Source of the DNA: Diphasiastrum complanatum
Taxonomy: Eukaryota > Streptophyta > Lycopodiopsida > Lycopodiales > Lycopodiaceae
Direction: 5' to 3'
Length of the DNA: 64,000 nt
Assembly: GCA_029204225.1 (NCBI GenBank)
Contig: CM055097.1
Location: forward strand, 61,224,385-61,288,384
Shown: positions 14,201 to 22,975 of the stretch, one piece after another
Numbering within the stretch: position 1 is the stretch's first letter
Layout: every line of letters starts with the position of its first letter
The notes under the pieces: model-generated
The model's database searches: none
The model's input: only the letters and a program-made list of their open reading frames with translations
Told to the model about the DNA's origin: nothing
Translations under genes and position numbers: made by a program

Positions 14201-14891
14201 AGGTGGAGTTTGAGGAGCACTATATTTTTAGATGCCCGATATACTATGAGATCAGAGGGCGATATCGTTGCCTGTTTCGAGACATGCCTACCAGTCTACG
14301 CTCCCTCACAGCCTATGAGGACCCATGATGTGTCGCTTTGTTGGTACGCGAGATGTTCATACTACAGAGAGATTTATACGGGACACCCCAGCATTTTACC
14401 TCACAACCACTAATTACTTCATTCTTCACTAGGCAGAGATCGCGTGATTTAGTGCCTGAGGATGAGGATTATGACGACGACGAGGATGATAGCCGCTCAC
14501 ATGCTCATAGAGATCAGAGATAGTGTACCTCCCACCATCACGTTACTACCAGGATCACCAGACATCCTACGCAGAGACATACTACTACACATGCTCATGC
14601 ACACAGACGACGCCGGCAGGCTCAAATGCTTACGATGTGGCTCGCATTACATCTTTTTACAGCATCAGCACAGCAGCGGCATCAGCATCATAGCCTTGAC
14701 ATCTTGACATAGATACAGATGATTATTATGCACACACACTCTCGCATACGTGTCTATTTTAGTTTTAGTTTGTCCTAGATGTTTTCTTTATTACAGTTTT
14801 GGAGACGTTTTATACGCTCCCATGGTTACCACATACTTGACATGTACTTCATTAGTCTTATATGCCTTTTAGCATGGAAAAGACATTAATA

Positions 14892-14979
<88 letters not shown>

Positions 14980-15159
14980 GGTACTGATAGGCTTCTCGTT
15001 TATTGCGCACATCTGGCATGACTATCTCAAAGCTACCTGAGGGATCTCATCAGTACATTCGAGGCTTTATTTATCGTGGCTATCTACAACACACATGTTT
15101 TCTATGCTCTCACATAGAGTATTTGGTCTTATATGCTTTTTAACATTCAAGGGCAATAA

Positions 15160-15226
<67 letters not shown>

Positions 15227-16222
15227 GACAATCGGCCATTGGAGATTGTTTCATCCTACACTTACTTAGGCATACTCTTTTCTAGTCCTATATTTAATAT
15301 GAGACAGGCAGCTTCTGGTATGCTTGGGAAGGGTCATGCTTACCTTGCTCAGCTAGAGAGATTCTGTTTCCGTAAGCTTATTCAAGATGCCTCGAGTAAG
15401 TGTCGTTTTTGACATCCTTGTTTCCCTCACTATGCTTTCACGTATGATATTAGCTAAGCCCTCAGTTTCGCACCTTTGAGCAGAGATATACACAGGCTGC
15501 TCTCATCTCATCCCAACGCTTACATAGTCAAGGCTATAAGTTAGCTTGGTTCTCTCAGGCCTCTCGCCTCCTAGACACACTTGGCATCTCTGTCACTGCC
15601 CTTCCCTCAAGTACCCATGATTACATCAGACCATTTACCTACAGAGCTTATCCTGATATGCTACCTATACGGATCCATGCTATACCACTTATGATACAAG
15701 AGATGCTTCTATTATGACGAGATCTCTTGCCTTCGCACTAGAGTACTCCAGACACAGCTTCATATCACCTCCTTTTTCTCCAAACGACAATCACGAGCCC
15801 CAGATTCAAGGATGATAACTCGACTTCCCACACAGCTCATAGTTGTGCGCCTCCCTGTGCTATCCTACAGTTAGACCTACTCGTCCTAACACAAAGGGAG
15901 GTCCCGCTCATATTCGATATCGGCCGCATATCCCAGTTATATTTCCTACTGCAGCTCGTACTACATCCTTCTTCAATAGCAATAGCAGCAGCATCCTCAT
16001 CACCACCACCTCCAGGACATGATCTGAGGCTTCTTACCATCATTCATAGCTAGTTCATGATTCATACCTATGTAGTTTCTTTATCATTGGTATTTGTACC
16101 TGGATTTACATTACACGCATTTTTCTTTTACGTACTCGGGGTCGTTTCCATACGCTCCCATTTGATCCACACATCTAATATGTACTTATTCATCTTATTT
16201 GCCTTTTGGCATGGAAAATACA

Positions 16223-16281
<59 letters not shown>

Positions 16282-16382
16282 AACCAGAAAAATATACGTA
16301 CATTTGCCATAAATTTCATTGACTTTCTTAAAGTCAGCAAGATCTGCTAACCTGCCACATTTTACCGTCAAATGTTAATAGC

Positions 16383-16415
<33 letters not shown>

Positions 16416-19400
16416 CATATTGCAAAAAAAAAAAACAAAGCTTCTCATGAGACTTTATAGCGTAGAATAGAGATGGAGAAAAAGCTTCTCCAAATGTTTC
16501 AAAATAAAACAGGGATAACAGTTACATGATCGTTGTTTTCACGACTGAGCTATAGCTTGCACCACCAGCTTTCAGGATTTCACCAATGTTCTTTAAAATC
16601 TGCATACACAACTTTCACGGACACCCATGGGGTCAAAAGCCACAGTTGAAAAAGTTTAGATGAACAAGAAGATGCTGAAGAACTATCCACATTGCTTACA
16701 GATGTGGCTACTTGTAAAAACTACAAAGAATTGAACCAAAGATAAACACGAACCTGCTCAGTCTGTTCTTCCACAGTCTCTGAAACAAATTGTCCAGTCT
16801 GAAAAAAATCATCTTTAGGTGTACAATTGATGGTAAGATATAGAATAAAAACTGATGAACTTTTCAGTTCTTCGTGCGTTTGTATAGGTGAGCGCTAAAA
16901 AAAGGTTTAAAACAAAGGCAGGCAAAAAAATTTTACAAGAAGTACATTTGCTATAATAAATAGAAACAAGCTGCATAGCAATTTATCCACTTGCCTCCGG
17001 AACAAGGCCCAAAACACCTGACACAAAAAGCAGGTTGTTCGCTTTGATCGCCTGTGAGTATGGCCCCAAGGCTGCTGGTGCTTTGTCTGTCACAACTGCA
17101 TCTTTCTCTACAAAGATTCAGCACAACAGAACAAGTCAATGACATTTGAAGCCAACAAAGAGATTAGTACTTCTTGCAACTTTATAGGAATCAAAGATGT
17201 TAAGCCATGTACATTTTTTATTGCAGAACCCCTGGAATGTGGTAAACAAACATTGGTACCAATGCCTGGTTCATTAATTCTTCTCCATAAAGCTCACAAC
17301 TGAAACTGCTAAAAGCACAAAATCAAATGAAGGATGTCCCACTGTACTAACAGATGAGATCAAGACAGATTTACTTCCAATATGAGCACAAAGTAGACCA
17401 ATTTCAAGACCTAAATGTATTTTGAAGTAAACTTGCAATAACAAAGGCGCAAGGCAATCACGATCACTAGTACTACATACCTACAGTCTACACTTGCAAA
17501 CTATTTATCGAGTTACATAAAGGTATTTGGGACCTTAGATGCCAACAATCTAAAAACATCAAAAATGTTTCATGGACCTTTTTGAAACGCCTTTTTGAAA
17601 AGGGTTTGAAACAGCAAAGAATCGACGAAACAGTTTCAAGCTTTTTTTTTTAGGGACTTTTTTTCTAGCATTCTATTCTAGCAAAAACAAGTGCTTTTTT
17701 AGTGTTTCAAATTTAAATTGCAATGTACATTATAATCAATCAACGATCAATCTTGAACCCAACTCCCGAGTCCCACCTATTGTCATGATTCATATCATAC
17801 TTGCAAGGTCCATTCCGGAACGCGTCCCGGGAATGCGTTCCAGGATTTTGGCCCGGACGTTTTTTTTTTCGATATGGGTGTCAAAGAACAGCTCTTCTGA
17901 TGGGGAATTTCATGGTAAATTTTTTTTTGTGCTATAGGAGCCTATAGATCCCCGATAATTCCTAGGTATTGCTGGTTCACTGATCATGATGCATGGATTC
18001 AATGATTCACGGATTCACTGATTCACGGGACTTGGAAGATAAAAGATATCAAAAGATTTTTGCATCTTGTCTCCTTTATGGTAGCCAACCCTTTGAAATG
18101 GGGTTAAGTTAGACTTTTATGGCTCACATTTCCTGGAGTCAGATGTTATTGGTGTACCGGTATTACCTCGGTACCTAGATAGTGGTCGCTCACATTGCTT
18201 GCGATTCGCATTGGGTCAGCTTCGTGTTTCGTCACATCAGCTATATGAAGAGACAGGACATTTTCAGGGCATTCCATATGAGAGTAGGATCTACCAGTTA
18301 TATACTTTAGACAAGGTGGAGTCTGAAAAGCACTTTGTCTTTAGGTGTCTTGTTTACTATGAGATCAGGATGGTACCATTGTCTATTCCCTGATTCCCTA
18401 GTCACACTACATTCTCTTACTTCCTATTATGATCCACATTGTGTGGCTGGGAAAGTTCCTACAACATAAGTTGTATTCTAGTTCAAAATGTATGTTTCTA
18501 TGCTTGGTTAGGGTTGCCTTTAGAAGTTCATGAAGTTCGAGTGGCACACTTACATTTAGGCAAAAAACAGTCCCGTTTCGAAACAGTTCAAACCTGCCTT
18601 CTTTTTTTTCCATTTCAAAAAAAAATCTGATTCGAACGGTCCATCCGAATCGGACCGCTTGGAAACGGCGATTCTTTGAGCGAATCGCAATTCGAAGAAA
18701 CTACGCTTGTAGTAGTGTGACCCCTACTATTGACTAGCTTGCCATGCAGAGAAGGTTCGTGGACATACTCTAGGTCCCTTGGGTGCAAAAGGCATTTGTC
18801 CCTCTACTCTGTATGTCTCTCTGGTTGAACAACTCCCTCTCTCTCATAAGCAATTGTTTCTTTTGCCCTGGAAGTCCCTACACCCGAAGCATCTAACGCA
18901 GGCCTACAGAGCTCTACACCTAATGGAGAAGCTTTAGAGGGGCCCGCTACTTCTGAAATAGGCCCAAAAGGCCCTGCCTATGATGGTGACGGTTCTAATG
19001 GTCTAGAGAGCCCCACGAACATACTTGTGACAAGTGATACATTGGCGAAATGTCATGAACCACTGCAGAACAGTTTGTCAAGCCACGCATAGGAGGTTTG
19101 TGCGCCTACCTGCCTGCACATAGCAACTAAAATCGCCAAGGTTGCTTTATAGCCTTCACAAGATGCAAAAAAATTACCAGCCTATAAATTTATCAGTGAT
19201 TGTTCTTCCCTCTCTCTGCAACCACCAAAGTGGTCATTAAGAGCCCCCAATCTCTTTCTCCCTGTCACTACCTTTTGTGTCGAGCCCTCATACATCAAAA
19301 TTGGACCTCTATAGGTTGTTTTCCAACAACATTAGTAAAAGTGCATAGGAGAAGTGGGCCCTGATCAAGCCCCTTCCAAAAAAATCCAATTTTTTGAGCA

Positions 19401-22400
19401 TTCTAGAATCTATAATATGAAACCATCTCATTCCCAAAAAGTTGATGGTCTGGAACATATTCTGAAGCAACTAAGATAGATACTTATAAGGTGCTAACTT
19501 ATAAGAGTGGACCAAGATCCAAGTTAGGGAGCTTCGAGACCTCCCTCAACACCAAAGATGGCAAATGAGACTACTTGATTTTGTAATCAAAGCAATGGCC
19601 CCATAAGTTCAAGAGTAATGCTCTTGTCTACCAACTCTTGAGCCTATTAATTCCTCCTCTCGAGTTTATTTGAAATTCTTCATTCCCTATTTTTCATCCT
19701 TTAGACCCTTCTAAAAAAATTTGATTGGTATAAAAGGGGTTGAAGACTCTCATTAGTTAGTTGATCGACCTTTGAATCTTAAACTCTTTCTAGGGGAGTT
19801 CCATTTTTGGATGTCTTACTAGAAGATTTGTCTCATTGACTTTTACTATTTAAAGATTACTTTATGATTGTTATTTGTTGCTTTCATACTTCATTTCATA
19901 GCTACATGTTCCAAATGTTTTGGCTCTAAATATTATGTTTTGTACATATGGACATGAATGTGATTTTTTTTTCTTATTGATTAAAAACCTAAATCTACTA
20001 GATATTAAAGATGAACACTCATCTTATCAAATGGCCACCAATGAAGGGAGAAGGGTTATTCACAAATATTTCATTTGTTGTTAACGACTTTGCAACCAAT
20101 GCTAGATCATCGTGCCAAGGGTGGTTTCACACTACCAGTGAGTCCCTTTGCTAGATCCTTTCACTTGCCACCCATTTTTTGAATTTTGGCAAGTGAGTTA
20201 ACGAGCAATGGACCACCCCTCTTTCACATTTGGTTCGTGAGTGTCAATGTTTCAGGGTCCCATTTCGTACGTCGTTTGAAACGTGTTTGAAACGGGAGGT
20301 CCAGGTTTGAAATGGGAAAAATATTCTGGGTTTAGACATGTCATAGAAAGACTAGTACTAAGTAGATACATCCAATTTCATTTTCTATTTCCAACTTAGT
20401 GGCTTTAGTGCTTTTGTAATTTGTGATCACTGATAAGTCAAAAATTAAGAAGTCTAAAACTCATGGAGCTCTAAGAGTGAGAAATTGTTCTGAAACAAGA
20501 TAGCAGGTACATGATTAATGAAAGCGAGACACCTAGTATTCGAACCTTAGAATTTGGATTTTTTTCCAAGGCATTATGAAGGAAAGAAATGCAATTCGAA
20601 ACGGGTCTGTTTCGAATGAGACGTTTCAAATGCGTTGCTATGTTCGAAACGCATTTCGATGAAACATTGGTAAGTGTTAAATGAAGGGCCACAATATGAT
20701 TGGCCCATTTGAATCTTGACATACGATTGGTCCATTTTATTTAAGTTCTTGTGTTTTGAAAGGCAAGTATGAAGCTTTTCATGTTAAAAGGTTGAAGGGT
20801 GCTATAAGGTTTTTTTTCAAGCAATCACCTTTCAACTGGAAAGGTCAAAATTGAAATGCATTTCATTGAAAGGAATATTGGTAGTGAAGGGTTGAGAAGA
20901 CTTAAAATGCAGGCCAACATGCCAGGGGCAACTCAATGTGCCAGGCAACATTGCCTAGCCCAAAAAATGGTTTTGAGTTGCCCCTTTGTGGCAGTGGGTC
21001 CCTGCCATGTCATCTGCCACATAGTGGCAAGAGCATGTTAAATTGAAAGAGTGGGAGGCCACCAATGGGAGAGCTCTATTTTAAATTTTGGACTTGCCAG
21101 GCATGTAGTGTGAAATGGGCCCAAGAATGACTATATGTTCAACCTTTGCCATTACCTTCCATTTTGTGTTCTTTTTTTGTTTGGTAGCATTCTATGGTTT
21201 TTGCTAGTTTTTCAAAAAGTGTTGATGCAAATACCTGTGCGGGTTTTTTTGGGCAGCACACATCATTCATTACCTACCCATCAATGATAGTACGTCCGTT
21301 TTATGTTTAGAGCCATTCTTCATTCATCTCATTTGTGCTCGCATTAGGTTGTGTTTTTAGAGTTTTTAGGCCACAAGGTCATGTGCTACACTAGCATTAA
21401 GAGTTTAGGGTGGATTAGTGACAATTTATGACCAATTTAGACACCATGGTTGTACTTGGCTTTAAGGTCTAGGAATTGATGGCTTCTAGACTATCTTTTA
21501 GTGTTTTAGGGTAATATAGGCCTATTCTTTAAGGTCATTGCCTCTTTCGAGTTGGTAGGGCTTGTAGATAAGGGGTTTTTCAGCTCCTCTATTTCAATAT
21601 TGTTGGAGACTTGTGCCAAGGGACAAATTTAGGCTCTAGGAGGAGGTGAAGTTGATTGACACCAAGTTCAGCCACTATGGCAACTTGGGTGCTAGTAGGC
21701 GCTGACATTGTCACTTTTGCGGCCAGGAATTTTCTAGCACTTTAAATGGACCTGATGTAATTAATCAATAGCTTGGGAGTCTAAATCGAATAATGAGGCC
21801 CCAAGTACCAAAGGATATCAATAATGGCCTAATTACACGTCCATAACTAACTTTTTTGGTCATCTTCCAAGGATGTTCAGGAAAAACATATCACTAAGGG
21901 TCATTAATATCATGTATTGAATAACATTGAAAAGGTCTTCTCTTGAATAACCATATGCTTAGGGGCCAATGTACGTGCAATCCTTTTCAAATCAAAGACT
22001 TTTTTTTGTTGTTGCAACTGTGTGTGAAGACAACTACCATGACATGATAACGAAGTGGGTATCAGCTGTAGCTAGACCAAATTCAATCCACAGATTGTAC
22101 AAAGCACAATATATGGCCACCTTTCAAGGTCGCACTTGTTCATGGAAGCAATATTAAAACCAAGTGTGTTCGCAGAGACGATCAAGACCCTCTACCACTC
22201 TTTCCGTAACTTTTGTTTTCACGCATTTAAATCAGAGCTGTAGATTTCATACGCTTCAATCGGCTGATTGTCACATTGTGTTATATTCATCTCAAATGCA
22301 TATCCTCATATTACAAAGAATTCGTGCACCTATATGATTCATTTCTGGCTTCTATCACAGTTGATCGAATGGTAGGAATGTTATCATCTGCAGATGTTTA

Positions 22401-22756
22401 CATACCGCAAAACATTCAATCAACAAACGCAGCAAAAGAGACGAAACATATGTGCAAGCCCATTGTAAAATCACAGCCTAGCATTGCAATGTGAAACAAT
22501 ATTATCATAGCAACTCACTTGCTGCCTCTACCACACCCTGTGATAAAGATCTCGAAGCAAACAGAAGTCTATGCCCTCCTTTCCCCGATCCCTTCAAAAT
22601 TGCATTTCCAAGGCTCATACAGCAAAACCCAGCTCCACAAGAAAGCAACAGGCCTTGAGACATGCCACATATATCCCTGAAAGATGAAGAAGACCCAGCT
22701 ATAGCTCGTGCCATCGCTGCGGATGCCCCCGTCATCATGAGATGGGCAGCTGTCAT
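4885..22756 (-). CDS. RIDA: RidA family deaminase, plastid-type, six exons
   Basis: RidA hydrolyses reactive enamine/imine intermediates released by PLP enzymes such as threonine dehydratase; the plant enzyme acts in plastids. Exons on the minus strand: 22756-22519, 17107-16995, 16798-16754, 16599-16526, 16351-16302, 4982-4885 (238+113+45+74+50+98 = 618 nt, 205 aa plus TAA). All joins keep frame, and the joined protein follows plant RidA without gaps: KAPAALGPYSQAIKANN (exon 2), VEEQTEQ (exon 3), LKNIGEILKAGG and VVKTTIM (exon 4), LADLADFKKVNEIY (exon 5), PARSTYQVAALPLNARIEIE (exon 6, with the conserved Arg used for substrate carboxylate binding in the family). About 80 N-terminal residues are Ser/Ala-rich and poor in acidic residues, fitting a transit peptide. 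Introns are 5411, 196, 154, 174 and 11319 bp; intron 2 is GC-AG, the rest GT-AG. No disabling change is seen. Family and exon calls are firm; expression and localisation are inferred. Confidence 0.93.
5197..5270. repeat. (TC)37 microsatellite
   Basis: Pure TC dinucleotide tract of 74 bp in RidA intron 5. Unlike the tracts at 14.9-16.3 kb I cannot see a LINE 3' end before it. Confidence 0.98.
5272..5589 (+). other. ATG-less open frame, unknown
   Basis: An uninterrupted frame follows the TC tract and stops at TAG 5587-5589. It includes KYKILDYNGIYSS, DLQDFVDDGDIWFSPEA and LGITYVQFYEWLAKMRWQSL. There is no start codon and it is antisense to RidA. About 100 codons without a stop and with protein-like composition suggest a fragment of a coding exon or a LINE ORF; I do not recognise the family. 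Confidence 0.3.
5640..6990 (+). mobile_element. LINE fragment A (L1-like, endonuclease end to RT)
   Basis: Aligns in order with the longer LINE at 10.5-15.0 kb. It runs from the end of the endonuclease (5650-5800), through RT N-terminal text ARDIEDLQPELLINATNIL and IHKNGD..LENYRTIIIGH, then GVKQGCSLSPTLFDLYIGDL (6580-6640), YADDVVLV near 6713-6736 one frame over, and the thumb region to about 6990. Several frameshifts, stops and deletions. Antisense to RidA within intron 5. No 3' UTR or tail is present. Confidence 0.75.
6991..7419. other. Intergenic/intronic DNA, nothing recognised
   Basis: Part of RidA intron 5 between two LINE fragments. No long frame, repeat or known motif seen apart from a short A run near 7216. 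Confidence 0.4.
7420..7876 (+). mobile_element. LINE fragment B, left part (RT N-terminus)
   Basis: Frame 7526-7846 matches the start of the LINE RT region: FSFFTPEMVSLATKKLKTHG, DLDVELLIHATDILAPILAS, then FPLSWCTN. It is interrupted at 7876 by a solo LTR and resumes at 8377 at the homologous LINE position. Antisense to RidA. Confidence 0.7.
7877..8376. mobile_element. Solo LTR, 500 bp, with GTTTC target duplication
   Basis: Starts TGTAGGAAAT and ends ATTCCAACA, with the same 5-bp word GTTTC at 7872-7876 and 8377-8381. Removing it joins the LINE reading on each side at the homologous point of the full LINE (12.63 kb). It contains a TATATATA run at 8048 and three near copies of a 27-bp unit (TTGACTATTGGCTATCCAAC) at 8065-8147. 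The 5-bp duplication and TG...CA ends are typical of LTR retrotransposons; no internal region remains. Confidence 0.85.
8377..8650 (+). mobile_element. LINE fragment B, right part (RT core)
   Basis: Continues LINE fragment B after the solo LTR. Across frames it reads TLRAIIEAARSRHEFTT, then the equivalents of FRKAFDSVPHD, LIQRLRDLRFSTDTILAVMA and LYEQVLG. It then decays before the GVKQGCS motif. Confidence 0.7.
8651..10502. other. RidA intron 5 DNA with a possible LTR/primer-site relic
   Basis: No gene recognised. At 9553-9565 the plus strand reads TGGTATCAAAGCC, close to the primer site complementary to initiator-Met tRNA. Before it is a 26-bp duplicated word (CTTAGCAGTGACCGGATTCA, about 9451 and 9511), suggesting the end of an old LTR, but I cannot find matching ends. 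A hairpin with 12-bp arms (CTTACTAGGTGG / CCACCTAGTAAG) is at 10300-10311 and 10327-10338. A G-run lies at 10366-10377. Confidence 0.35.
10503..10912 (+). pseudogene. LINE-1-like ORF1 fragment
   Basis: Open frame after a stop at 10500-10502, with no ATG near its left edge, ending at TAG 10910-10912. It reads SIRVRGIPDTQDALAEAKRF, LIIRFTSLESRRDALRCRAK and TTVYMDDDLTDIQVEESRNA. The order RVRGIP, then RF..RRDALR, then YMDDDLT resembles the RRM-containing ORF1 protein of L1-type LINEs, an RNA-binding chaperone. The N-terminal coiled-coil part is missing. It directly precedes the endonuclease of the same element. Confidence 0.6.
12710..12915. repeat. Palindromic AT insertion plus 71-bp tandem duplication in LINE RT
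   Basis: A (TA)n run (12710-12726) is followed by perfect 11-bp arms TTTGTGAAATT (12727-12737) and AATTTCACAAA (12749-12759). Next, a block of about 71 bp carrying the FRKAFD codons is present twice (about 12771-12841 and 12842-12915). The other LINE copies have neither feature. Confidence 0.75.
14895..14977. repeat. (CT)n tract, 83 bp, LINE 3' tail
   Basis: Starts directly after the LINE 3' UTR text ATATGCCTTTTAGCATGGAA...AATAAAG, which recurs before two other CT tracts. Confidence 0.95.
14978..15224 (+). mobile_element. LINE 3' fragment C with (TC)n tail
   Basis: A short LINE C-terminal piece (14978-15060, similar to 15540-15630) is joined to a 3' UTR with TCTTATATGCTTTTTAACATT near 15128, ending in (TC)31 at 15163-15224. 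Plus strand, antisense to RidA. Confidence 0.65.
15225..16277 (+). mobile_element. LINE fragment D (RT thumb to (TC)n tail)
   Basis: Begins in the RT thumb (LEIVSSYTYLGILFSSPIFN, LGKGHAYLAQLERFCFRK), matching 13370-13540 of the full LINE. It continues through a broken C-terminal region and 3' UTR (ACGCTCCCAT then TTTGCCTTTTGGCATGG) and ends in (TC)n at 16226-16277. The tail stops 24 bp before the RidA exon 5 donor. Confidence 0.75.
16302..16351 (-). CDS. RIDA: RidA exon 5
   Basis: Encodes LADLADFKKVNEIYGK and starts with the G that completes the split Met codon. Acceptor GTGGCAG, donor GTACGT at 16301. Only 24 bp separate this exon from a LINE (TC)n tail. Confidence 0.93.
16383..16411. repeat. 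(CT)14 tract in RidA intron 4
   Basis: Short CT run inside the 174-bp intron 4, read as GA in the RidA direction, between donor and acceptor. Confidence 0.95.
16526..16599 (-). CDS. RIDA: RidA exon 4
   Basis: Encodes ILKNIGEILKAGGASYSS and VVKTTIM. Acceptor TATGCAG, donor GTAACT. The final ATG codon is split AT|G across intron 4. Confidence 0.93.
16754..16798 (-). CDS. RIDA: RidA exon 3
   Basis: Fifteen codons (TGQFVSETVEEQTEQ) between a TTTTTTTCAG acceptor and a GTTCGT donor. Too short for ORF scanning, but matches the RidA core in order and frame. Confidence 0.93.
16995..17107 (-). CDS. RIDA: RidA exon 2
   Basis: Encodes the family signature around GPYSQAIKANN and LLFVSGVLGLVPE. The acceptor is TTTGTAG ending at 17108. 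The donor is GCAAGT at 16994-16989; a GT donor three bases further in would break the frame with exon 3. Confidence 0.93.
17108..22518. other. RidA intron 1
   Basis: 5.4-kb intron bounded by GTGAGT and TTTGTAG on the minus strand. It holds a LINE 3' fragment (18085-18450) and several GTTTCGAAAC / TTTGAAACG-rich patches (17570-17640, 17810-17850, 18570-18710, 20255-20320, 20590-20665). Otherwise no gene or repeat is recognised. Confidence 0.6.
18085..18450 (+). mobile_element. LINE C-terminal fragment E
   Basis: Matches the C-terminal part of the 10.9-15.0 kb LINE: GQLRVSSHQLYEETGHFQGI, then the knuckle region with both first Cys replaced (IYQLYTLDKVESEKHFVFRC). Lies in RidA intron 1, again antisense to the gene, with no tail preserved. 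Confidence 0.7.
22519..22756 (-). CDS. RIDA: RidA exon 1 (transit peptide)
   Basis: Begins MTAAHLMMTGASAAMARAIA and ends after one base of codon 80, with donor GTGAGT at 22518. The open frame runs a few codons past the donor to a stop in the intron; those last residues are not protein. The content is Ser/Ala/Gly-rich with few acidic residues, as in plastid-targeting sequences. Confidence 0.88.
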
Positions 22757-22765
22757 GGAAAATCT

Positions 22766-22975
22766 CTCTCTCTCTCTCCTTGCCTTCAGATTCTCCTTAG
22801 GTTTTCATTCTAGTGTGAATAGGGTTTTAGTATAATAAGGGTTTCTCTCTCTAAGACTTCATTAATATGAAGAGGGTTTATCTCCAAAAAGCTATAGGGT
22901 TTTAGTATAATTAGGGTTTCTCTCCCTAAGACTTCATTTTAGTATGAATAGGGTTTATCTCCAAAAAGCTTATAT
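22766..22975 (-). promoter_or_regulatory. Telo-box-rich upstream region of RidA
   Basis: Upstream of the RidA start codon the plus strand shows four exact TAGGGTTT motifs (22820, 22895, 22912, 22949), i.e. AAACCCTA telo-boxes read in the gene direction, plus two near matches. They fall in two tandem copies of a 76-78 bp block (22821-22896 and 22897-22974). A short CT run (22765-22780) is next to the ATG. Telo-boxes are known plant promoter/5' leader motifs; a role here is inferred. Confidence 0.6.

Larger units (their letters stand above)
10940..14977 (+). mobile_element. LINE-1-like element, ORF2 to (TC)n tail
   Basis: Most complete LINE here. AP-type endonuclease at 10976-11770: WNCVGIH, MLIMETHE-like FLMETHE, RGSGGVA, LLTGEFNAR (the usual catalytic D of GDFN is E) and, one frame over, LSDHSFLSFD. 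Reverse transcriptase at 12249-13640: MKSHKARDIEDLESELL, GVKQGCSLSPILFGLYID, LLYADDVVLV. The C-terminal region has a zinc-knuckle-like CQLCSLGEVEFEEHYIFRC (near 14180-14235). A 3' UTR follows to 14894, ending directly in a (TC)n tract to 14977. At least eight stops/frameshifts make it inactive. Inside RidA intron 5, antisense. Confidence 0.85.

Noticed and set aside
22505-22518. Last codons of the 83-aa frame covering RidA exon 1
   Set aside because: They lie past a GTGAGT donor and do not match RidA; exon 2 continues the protein instead.
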